Shown piece by piece: positions 58,101-64,000 of a stretch of DNA of 64,000 nucleotides. The DNA comes from Sorex araneus (taxonomy: Eukaryota > Chordata > Mammalia > Eulipotyphla > Soricidae). Made by a program: the position numbers and the translations under genes. The number at the start of each line of letters is the position of its first letter. Position 1 is the stretch's first letter. The notes beneath the pieces are model-generated. The model did no database searches, was not told the DNA's origin, and saw only the letters and a program-made list of their open reading frames with translations. Where the stretch lies: assembly GCF_027595985.1 (NCBI RefSeq), contig NC_073312.1, positions 8,126,983 through 8,190,982 of the forward strand, read 5' to 3'.

Positions 58101-60592
58101 CCGACCCCGAGAAGACCCCACAAACCCGCGGTGCTGTTACTAAGTCCCACCCTGCCTCCCACACCATTCCTGGCTACCGGCACTTGGGGCTTTTTGCAAC
58201 AGTTAATATTGACAAGATTCATTCATTCTTTTGAAGTGATCTTCTTGGCTGATTTCTTCATTGAAAGCTCATTTCTCTCCTAGACTAAAACTTTTCCAGA
58301 AAGGAAAAGAAATGGAAACATGTCTTTACTTTGGAGCAAAAAAAGGCAACAAAGAAAGTATAAAAATAGTTCACTGGCGGGAGCAGTTCTGTTAGGGAGG
58401 GCAGAGAGGAACCAAGGTTTCTTTTATTTCTTTTATTTTTTTGCTTTTTGGGTCACACCTGGCGGTGCACAGGGGTTACTCCTGGCTCTGCACTCAGGAA
58501 TTACTCCTAGCGGTGCTCAGGGGACCATATGGGATGCTGGGAATTGAACCTGGGTCGGCCACGTGCAAGGCAAACGCCCTACCCGCTGTGCTATCGCTCC
58601 AGCCCCTCTTTTATTTTTTTATTTTAAAAAATATGTTCACGATGATTTATTACATTCAATATTCCAACACCAATCCCACCACCATGGCACCTTTCTACCA
58701 CCATTATTTCCAATTTTCCCAACCACCACTCAAGCCAACCCCAAATTGCAGGTCCTAAATCACTGTCACTGTCATCCCGTTGCTCATCGATTTGTTTGAG
58801 CGGGCACCAGTAATGTCTCCATTGTGAGACTTGTTGTTACTGTTTTTGGCATATCGAATATGCCATGGGTAGCTTGCCAGGCTCTGCTGTGCGGGCGAGA
58901 TGCTCTCAGTAGCTTGCCGGGCTCTCTGAGAGGGACGGAGGAATCAAACCCGGGTCGGCTTCGTGCAGGCCAAACACCCTACCCATTGTGCTATTGCTCC
59001 AGCCCACAGGCCCTAAATAATTTATTTTATATTACTTATTATGAATAATTCTCTAAAAATTATCAAAAAGGTTTCCGGTGCTGGAATGATAGTACAGTGG
59101 GTCGGGCTTTTACCTTGAATATGGCCACCCTGGGTTCGATTCCCAGCATCCCATATGGTCCCCCGAGCACCGCCAGGAGTAATTCCTGAGTGCAGAGCCA
59201 GGAGTAACCCCTGAGCATTGCCGGGTGTGACCCAAAAAAAAGGGAAAGAAAATATTTCCTTAGAAGAAAGATTGTGAAGGTTGGTCTATCTCACCCCGGA
59301 GCCAGGAAGCCCTCGTGTAAGAGATTCTTGACACTTAACAGGGTAAGCCTATGTGGAAACATGGTTTCGGGAGTCCCCCTGCTGTGTTCCTGCAGGAGAG
59401 ATGGGCACTTTGCTTCGTTTCTACCCAAGAGCATCACCCATGATCACCCATTTCTAGCTGGCAAACGAGGTTTTAAATCTGGCCCATGTGGCCTGGTCGT
59501 GTGGTTTGTCCCCAAGTGTTATGGGGGATGGTACTTTGGTACTTCCCCCGGGAGCAAAGGAGTTTCTCCGGTTTCTTCAGCTATGTTTTTGGCCCGTGTT
59601 CTTTTAGCCCCAAACACTTAAGTTGTTTTGAGCAACAAAAGATTGGGAAAATAGGGGTGCAGACGTCTTCAGACGTGCAGACTCGGGGACGGGCTGTTGG
59701 GGGCAGGAGTGCAAGTCCTGTCCACCCCCAAGGGCTCATTTTGCTCAGGATGGACTTGCTGGCATTTGCTTTGACTCTTGAAGACACTTCACCAACACAG
59801 CCTTTCCCTGGTGCCCAAGTGGCACTGCCCCAGATGTCGCACCTGTGGGGGTGTTTCTATTCCCGGCGTCATTGGTGTGGGTCCCCCCAGGAAGCGAGCT
59901 GCCTGCTGGAGAGAGAGATAAGGCTGGAGTTCAGCGGTGAGGGCCGGAGGTATGAGACGGGGCCGCTGAGTCAGGCTTCCTGGGAGGAGGACTTGGGTGA
60001 GCCCAGGACTTCCTGTGAGTTGACCAGTGGACAGTGGGTGGGGAAGGCCGCAGGTCCCTTCCTTGCTCTGAGCCTCAGTTTCCCCACCTGTGAAAGGAAG
60101 AGCCTGCCTGCTTCTCAAGGGGGCTTGGGGGCTGGAGTGGGCTTCTGGTGCAAGGTCACGCGTAGCTCCTGGCCTGTGACTCACGGTAACTAGCACAGTG
60201 ATGGGGGGGCTTCAGGGGCCTGATGGGGGGCTGTGGGGACGTCCTCTGCAGGTATCTGTGGGTTGGGGTCGCTCCCAGTGCTGATGGGGCCCCTGGGCAC
60301 GTGCCTGGGGCTCCCGCCTGCCATGCTCTCTGCGTGCCCAAGTGTCTTCTCTGGGGGCGTGCTCAGGCTCCGCCTTGCCTTGCAGACATCCACGACAGTG
60401 ATGGGGGCTCGAGCAGCAGCAACCAGAACCCCAGGAGCACAGCCAAGTGGGCGGCCTCCCTGGAGAACCTGCTGGAAGACCCAGAAGGCGTGAAGAGATT
60501 CCGGGTTTGCCTTATTCATTCATTGTCCAGGATGGATGCAGTGCGCGCGCACGTGTGTGTGTGTGTGTGTGTCTGTGTGTGTGTCTGTGTCT

Positions 60593-60626
<34 letters not shown>

Positions 60627-61821
60627 CCATGTGCATGCACTTAAAACACAAAACCACTTTTCCAACTTGAACGAATAAAATCTTCTGTAGCCCTGGTCTG
60701 GCCCCCAGGGGCATGCACAGACTGTTTTGGGCATTTTTTGGGGGGAGGGGGCTGGTACCTCCCAAGTGATGCTCAGGGGCACCCAGTGGCCCCCTCCTGG
60801 AAATAAAACGAAGGCTGGATCACCCCAGGATGCAGTGTCAGGGTGCTGGGACCATCTCTGTGGTGTTTGGGATTGTTTGGGATTCTTCTGAGTGGGCTGG
60901 GGCAGGGGGAGTGATGGGGAAGAGTCCCCCACTGTGCCCCGGGAGGCGCCGTGTGGACCCACGTGCTAGGAAGGGGCTCAGGTGTCTGTGCGTCTGGGCA
61001 GATGATTAGTAGAACAGTGGCAGTAGCCGCAAAGCCAGCCGAGCTCCCAGAGCAGAGCTGACAGGGCGGAAGCGTCCAGACAGCCTGGCAGGCGTATTTC
61101 AGCTTCCAGAACCCCGGTGTCAGGGACCACGTGTGCATTTCAGGAATGCTTGGCATTGGCCTGCGAGTGCCACCTTCGTGCAGGGCAGACTGTGATAGCC
61201 CGTGGGCTCCCGGTCCCGGCCATTGCCACAGAGAGGGCCAGTGGGGCAGGCCGCTGGCCAGTGGCCCGGCACAGAGTAGCTGACTGTGTCACGGCCCCCA
61301 TCATCCACCCAATGGAAACACCTCCAACTTAAAATAGTTCTCCTCCCGCGTTTGTAGACATGCATAATATATTTTCTTTCCTTTTGTTTAAAAAAATATG
61401 GGTCTGATTTTGGAGGAATGTACTTTTTGTTTAAAAACTGTCTGGAAGGAACTCATAAATCTTCCATTTTAATTTACTTTTTGGTAATTTATTGTCAGCT
61501 GTGAATTGTGAGCAGAGTCATGTGCTTTATTGTGACTCTTTTTACAGTGTGAAAGCCAAGTGCAAATGCTCAGGAAATTCTCAGGTTAATGCTAAACATG
61601 CCCCTCGATTTCGGCCTGGGAACCTGTATTCAGCCCAGGGTCAACGTTTTCTTCCATCCTTGAAGGGGATGTTTGATTGGTTTTATTGTTTTTGAAGGGG
61701 ACTGTTGATGTTTTTCTATTCTTTTTATCCTTAGGAATTTTTGAAGAAGGAATTCAGTGAAGAAAATGTTTTATTTTGGCTAGCATGTGAAGATTTTAAG
61801 AAAACACAGGATAAAAAGCAG
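45444..61821 (+). CDS. RGS10: RGS10, regulator of G-protein signalling 10 (5' half; truncated by window end)
   Basis: RGS10 accelerates GTP hydrolysis by Gi-class G-alpha subunits and ends receptor signalling; it is abundant in brain, microglia and immune cells. Coding parts visible: 45444-45492, 60386-60504, 61735-61821, about 85 of the 181 residues known for the long form. They read [16 protein letters not shown], then [18 protein letters not shown], then the RGS domain start ([15 protein letters not shown] through [14 protein letters not shown]). The Cys of LAC is a known palmitoylation position in RGS proteins. Differences from the human protein as I recall it are few and cluster in the Ser-rich linker. 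The remaining RGS domain and the C-terminal tail lie beyond base 64000. An alternative first exon ends at 52380. Confidence 0.96.
47470..47612 (-). repeat. Old type A SINE
   Basis: aggtgctcagggctccttct to ctatcctgcctctcggcccc. Confidence 0.52.
48006..48152 (-). repeat. Type A SINE
   Basis: gtaccggtgttcagggcttc to tgctctctctctggcccc. Confidence 0.68.
48398..48565 (+). repeat. Old type A SINE with repeated 3' body
   Basis: cagctggagcagcggtacag; the GAGCACAGAxTCAGGAGT body motif occurs three times, so the end is locally duplicated. Confidence 0.45.
48580..48760 (+). repeat. Type A SINE with TSD
   Basis: Perfect 14-bp duplication aagagtccttcctg at 48566-48579 and 48761-48774; A20 tail. Confidence 0.97.
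49512..49644 (-). repeat. Old type A SINE
   Basis: ctttgaccacaccccgctgt to gccccactccagcccc. Confidence 0.58.
49951..50518 (-). repeat. Nested SINE composite, copy 2
   Basis: Minus SINE 49951-50127, core and older plus SINE 50128-50336, minus SINE 50337-50518; same order and insertion point as 11884-12464. A C18 run (50521-50538) replaces the right copy of the nested duplication. Confidence 0.85.
50868..51336. repeat. Polypyrimidine (CCCTT-rich) tract
   Basis: About 470 bp almost free of purines on the + strand, with an inner block (cccttctgttcccttccctc onward) present twice, near 51155 and 51250. Confidence 0.95.
51428..51563 (-). repeat. Old type A SINE
   Basis: agggggcacacacgttgagg to ctgcctctccagccc. 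Confidence 0.48.
52317..52380 (+). CDS. RGS10: RGS10 alternative first exon 1b (short-isoform start)
   Basis: ATG GAG C at 52374-52380 is followed by a strong donor, gtaagg. Joined to exon 2 (AC ATC CAC) it reads MEHIHDSDG, the start I recall for the 167-residue RGS10 isoform. The ATG has G at -3 and +4. A further ATG at 52317 is in frame, with 19 codons and no stop before 52374, so a longer N terminus beginning MRRPRSRG is possible. The 5' end of the exon is undefined. Confidence 0.75.
52832..53074. repeat. T/C-rich low-complexity tract
   Basis: TTTC/CTCC/TGTCT mixture downstream of RGS10 exon 1b. Confidence 0.9.
53262..53381 (-). repeat. Old SINE relic
   Basis: gacagtgtttgggggactgt to gctgtctctctggcc. 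Confidence 0.38.
53640..53790 (+). promoter_or_regulatory. CpG-rich block with a splice-donor motif in RGS10 intron 1
   Basis: A compact GC/CpG-rich stretch (gcggccgggccg, ccgcggccatctg, gcgcgaggctg) after an AT-rich lead-in, ending GCGGCCTCAG|gtaagc at about 53785. Could be an enhancer or a noncoding first exon; no coding match recognised. Confidence 0.3.
54443..54613 (+). repeat. Type A SINE with TSD
   Basis: Perfect 18-bp duplication aaagaaaaaaagtgcctg at 54425-54442 and 54614-54631. Confidence 0.97.
54703..54726. repeat. (TTAA)n microsatellite
   Basis: Five to six TTAA units at the tail side of the next SINE. Confidence 0.85.
54728..54893 (-). repeat. Type A SINE
   Basis: ttttggccacacagggcagt to gctattgctctggtccc. 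Confidence 0.83.
55113..55258 (-). repeat. Old type A SINE
   Basis: gagggcagtgctcaggggtc to attatctctccgacccc. Confidence 0.52.
55270..55440 (-). repeat. Type A SINE, distal member of a dimer
   Basis: T11 tail side then tgggtcacacccagcgatgc to ctatcgctccggcccc; follows aaggttaagtt at 55259-55269. Confidence 0.95.
55441..55623 (-). repeat. Type A SINE, proximal member of a dimer
   Basis: T18 then gctttttgggtcacacccgg to ctatcgctccagcccc; followed by aaggttaagtt at 55625-55635, the mate of 55259-55269. Confidence 0.95.
55917..56100 (+). repeat. Type A SINE, diverged
   Basis: tgctgggagcagcgctgtca to a poly(A)/AAG tail. Confidence 0.58.
56228..56325 (-). repeat. SINE relic
   Basis: ggcagcacaggggttgctcc to agtcgctcaggccca. 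Confidence 0.35.
56579..57021 (+). repeat. Type A SINE split by a type B SINE, outer TSD
   Basis: Head and body 56579-56742, tail 56991-57021 (tgacccaaaaaagaaa). Outer duplication gaaagtcaggagttgg (56563-56578) and gaaagtcaagagttgg (57022-57037). Confidence 0.93.
56743..56990 (-). repeat. Type B SINE nested in the type A tail
   Basis: gcactgtagcactgccgtcc to tgtgctatcgctccaatc; tgaccctcaaaaa on the left and tgacccaaaaaa on the right look like its target duplication. Confidence 0.93.
57088..57208 (-). repeat. Old type A SINE
   Basis: ttttggggtcacctgtggct to ctctgccttcacatctctgg. Confidence 0.48.
57397..57540 (-). repeat. Old type A SINE
   Basis: cttggggtacacctgtcact to cacctctctcgctccagcc. 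Confidence 0.45.
57618..57880 (-). repeat. Type A SINE interrupted by R3
   Basis: Left part ttacacccagtgatgctgtg to ctcctgatg, right part ctcctggtgttgctcagggg to catccctccagccc. Confidence 0.6.
57690..57777 (+). repeat. R3 3' end inserted in a SINE
   Basis: tcattgtatgactgaaaccc to gtgattcaattac, then (AATC)n-like tail; bounded by ctcctgatg (57681-57689) and ctcctggtg (57778-57786). Only about 88 bp, a strongly 5'-truncated insertion. Confidence 0.65.
58436..58606 (-). repeat. Type A SINE
   Basis: tttttgctttttgggtcaca to ctatcgctccagcccc; flanked by tcttttattt on both sides. Confidence 0.95.
58616..58748 (-). repeat. R3-like or related 3' fragment
   Basis: The reverse complement contains ggtgttggaatattgaatgt and a T/A-rich end; looser match than the other R3 copies. 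Confidence 0.35.
58761..59005 (-). repeat. Type B SINE with TSD
   Basis: Starts cactgtcactgtcatcccgt; flanked by caggtcctaaat (58749-58760) and caggccctaaat (59007-59018). Confidence 0.96.
59077..59245 (+). repeat. Type A SINE
   Basis: ggtgctggaatgatagtaca to poly(A). Confidence 0.9.
60386..60504 (+). CDS. RGS10: RGS10 exon 2
   Basis: 119 nt after cttgcag, encoding (D)[19 protein letters not shown] through DPEGVKRFR. The Ser-rich linker leads into the first helix of the RGS domain. The donor, CGG|gtttgc, departs from consensus at +3, +4 and +6 yet gives the correct junction to exon 3. Confidence 0.94.
60505..61734 (+). other. RGS10: RGS10 intron 2
   Basis: Begins with a (GT)n tract at 60553-60627. 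The remainder is unique apart from a degenerate SINE scrap near 60750-60790. Confidence 0.8.
60553..60627. repeat. (GT)n microsatellite
   Basis: GT/CTGT repeats about 50-120 nt downstream of the weak donor of RGS10 exon 2. Confidence 0.95.
61735..61821 (+). CDS. RGS10: RGS10 exon 3: RGS domain
   Basis: 87 nt after tccttag, encoding [20 protein letters not shown] then FKKTQDKKQ; donor gtattt. The E-N-x-x-F-W-x-x-C-E-D core is characteristic of RGS domains. A SINE begins about 25 bp after the donor. Confidence 0.96.
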
Positions 61822-61847
61822 GTATTTCTACTTACTATTCTTTTTGT

Positions 61848-61996
61848 TTTGGGGCACAGCCCAGCGGTGCTCAGGGCTTACTCCTGGCTCTGTACTCAGT
61901 GCTCACTCCTGGTGGTACTCAGGGGATCATATGCAGTGCTGGGGACTGAACCCTGCAAGGAAAGTGCGCACCTTTGTACTATCTCTTGGACCCCGA
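61848..61996 (-). repeat. Type A SINE next to RGS10 exon 3
   Basis: ttttggggcacagcccagcg to ctatctcttggacccc; begins about 25 bp after the exon 3 donor. Confidence 0.78.
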
Positions 61997-62122
61997 AAGG
62001 CAGATATTTCCGTGGATCCTTTTGTTGTTGATTATTTTCTTCCTTTAGAAACTGTCAGCTGTATTTCCAATAGATTTTGAAATTGCCCTAAAAAGGTCAG
62101 ATCTATGATGGAATTTGGGGGC

Positions 62123-62285
62123 AGGGGATTTGGATCACCCCTGGGGTGCTCACCGTTTACTCCTGGCTCTGTGCTTAGGGATCACTCCTGGTGGGCTGGG
62201 GAGAATGATATGGGGTTCGACCAGGGTTTGAACCCAGGTCAGCCGCTTGCAAGACAAGAGCCTTGCTCATTGCACTATTTCTCTG
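62123..62285 (-). repeat. Old type A SINE
   Basis: ttactcctggctctgtgctt to attgcactatttctctg. Confidence 0.58.
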
Positions 62286-62402
62286 TAATGGATTTGGGGG
62301 CAGGATGGATCCTTCCGGACCTCGACGTGGTGCCCTAGTCATAATTCCAAGGAGTATGGCAATCCATCTTAATTTTATCTTTATTTTATATTTTTGTTTC
62401 GG

Positions 62403-62545
62403 TTTGGAGGGCAGTGCGTAGGGTTTATTTCTGGCTCTGTGCTCAGGATCACTCCTGGTAGGGCTCAGGGGACCGTATAAGGTACCGGGGGGTCGAACCC
62501 AGGTCGGCCACACGCAAGGCAAGCTCCCTGTGGGTTATCCCCTCT
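62403..62545 (-). repeat. Old type A SINE
   Basis: tttggagggcagtgcgtagg to acgcaaggcaagctccc. Confidence 0.6.
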
Positions 62546-62550
62546 CTTAG

Positions 62551-62705
62551 ACTTTGGGTCACACCTAGGGATGCTCAGGGGGTTACTGCTCCTGGCTCTG
62601 CACTCCCACCGGTGCTCGGGGCACCCTATGGGATGTGGGGGATCGAGCCCGGGTTGGCCACATGCAAAGCAAACGCCCTCCCCGCTGTACTACCCCCCTG
62701 GCCCT
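62551..62705 (-). repeat. Type A SINE
   Basis: ctttgggtcacacctaggga to tactacccccctggccc. Confidence 0.82.
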
Positions 62706-64000
62706 GGGAACCTGTTTTTAGAGGGAGTCCTTCTGCTGGACAGACATGTAGTGGAGGATGGGCAGTGTATGTCATTCGGCACTCACGGGGTCTGAGCCCT
62801 TTACCATGAAGAAGTTCCAAGCCCATGTCCCCCAGAGCCCGGCGCCACGGCGTCGGGTAAGATTGCCAGGGAATGATGATGCTCCGTGCTGGGAGCTCAG
62901 AGTTACTGATCTGCCGTGGGAGGCAGGCCCACCTGCAGGACGGCCCAGGCTGGCCCGGAGGTGCCGCCCACGGGCAGGAGGAGGACGTGTCCTGTGGCTC
63001 CCAGCTGGGTGGTGAGGGCGGAGGCCTGGGGTGACGGCGTGCTTCCCGGAGGCTCCTAGCTAGTGTTCACGGTGCCACTCCGAGTGCATGAGGGAGGCTC
63101 AGAGATGGGGCTGCAGGTGGGGGTGAGGGCGGGGGGCTGGCCTGGGCTGCCTGCAGCGACCACACTAGGGGCTCTTCGGCCCTCTGGCCTCACTCTGCTT
63201 TGGTCTCCTCGTCCTCGGCATTGCCCAATGTGGCTTCACCCCAGAACCCCGGCTGAGTCTCCCCCCTGCTCAGCCCCGTGCCGCGGTGTCCCGGAGGAGC
63301 TGACATCCGTACTCATTTTTGGGCGAAACCGTCTGATTCTACAGATGTTAAAGCTCATTTTTTCAAACCTGTCAGACCCGCCCAGGCAAAGCAAACACGT
63401 CTCACACAGAGCACCGGTCCCCGGCAGCCGGGGGGGCCCCGGGGCCGCACGGGGCTGCATTTGCTGACTGCGGCTCGGAAAATGAGCCTCATGGGGTTTA
63501 TTCTAAGCCCCAGCACACTCCCCCCCAACCCCCGCCAGCCCTGCCCCTCGAGAGGAAGCGGGATGGGGGGGGAAGGGGATGCTTCCGTCACCCACTTCCT
63601 GTCTGCAGGGGTGAGCATGGTTGGGAGAGGGGGTCCCTCTGGCCGCTTCTCCCGGGTGCAGAGTTCTCCTGGCCTTGAGCCTTGGGCAGTGTCTTCTCTC
63701 CCCGTCCATCTGACCCGTCCTCCTGGTGGGCGGGAATCTGCCGGCAGGTGGGAGCTGACTCTGGAGAAGGGAGGCTGGACCTTCCGGGGTCCTCATGCCC
63801 CTCGGCCACCTTTGGCCCGAAGCTTCAGCTGCCCCCCACCCCTTAATGCTAGACTCTTGCTTGACGGCTCCTTCCAACTACCCGTAAGACCCCAGCTCTG
63901 GGTCCAGCAGGTGGACGGATGACCATCCTCAGCCTTCATTGGGGCGTGGTGGGGATGAGCAGGCCCTCAGGATGCCCCCCCCCGAGGCCCCCTGCATTGT
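62706..64000. other. Unique GC-rich end of window (RGS10 intron 3)
   Basis: No exon, SINE or promoter-like element recognised; C-runs near 63520 and 63975. Confidence 0.45.

Larger units (their letters stand above)
45493..60385 (+). other. RGS10: RGS10 intron 1
   Basis: 14.9 kb containing SINEs, a polypyrimidine block, the nested composite at 49.95-50.52 kb and exon 1b. Stretches without recognisable repeats or genes: 46110-47470, 48775-49510, 49645-49950, 51564-52316, 53382-54424, 55636-55915, 57880-58430 and 59246-60385. Confidence 0.85.
61822..64000 (+). other. RGS10: RGS10 intron 3 (start)
   Basis: Three or four minus-strand SINEs to 62705, then unique GC-rich sequence to the window end. 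The next exon (expected to begin MQEKAKE-like) was not found, so it lies downstream. Confidence 0.7.

Overview
The window is mammalian nuclear DNA: intron/exon structure, GT-AG junctions, one large CpG island, and about one short interspersed element per 600 bp. The dominant repeat is a tRNA-derived SINE with a Pol III A box (near TAGCACAGCGGGTAGGG) and B box (GGTTCGATTCC). From memory it matches the SOR-type SINE of soricid shrews, so a shrew (Sorex-like) genome is my inference. No tRNA, rRNA, CRISPR or bacterial feature was seen.

Two protein genes lie on the + strand. TIAL1 (TIAR, an RNA-binding splicing and stress-granule protein) occupies 3904-16972 from its second coding exon to the stop codon. 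The first coding exon lies before base 1. The eleven exons present, plus the short first-exon peptide known from other mammals, give exactly the 375-residue TIAR length. RGS10 (a GTPase-activating protein for Gi-class G-alpha subunits) starts in the CpG island at 45444 and has a second, downstream first exon ending at 52380. Its exons 2 and 3 are at 60386 and 61735, and its last exons lie beyond base 64000. TIAL1 followed by RGS10 in the same orientation is the order I recall from human 10q26 (BAG3-TIAL1-RGS10-GRK5).

Layout: 1-3903 TIAL1 intron 1; 3904-16972 TIAL1 coding exons 2-12, with a SINE-free stretch at 6.04-11.68 kb; 16973 to about 19640 probable 3' UTR, also SINE-free; 19.7-44 kb intergenic, a dense SINE field with two L1 fragments, an unclassified composite retroelement, minisatellites and polypurine tracts; 44.5-46.1 kb CpG island and RGS10 promoter; 45.5-64 kb RGS10 introns 1-3.

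The most interesting signals are: a candidate poison exon in TIAL1 intron 2 followed by U-rich sequence, the kind of site TIAR itself binds; a conserved-looking alternative RGS10 first exon with an in-frame upstream ATG; two copies, 38 kb apart, of one nested SINE composite whose core is far more similar than its flanks; two SINE types that share a tRNA-like head but have different bodies and tails (A-rich versus an ACAGTG-type repeat); and a retroelement with an internally duplicated 90-bp module. In repeat entries, type A means the A-tailed SINE, type B the ACAGTG-tailed SINE, and R3 the unclassified element with a TGTATGACTGA...GTGATTCA 3' end.
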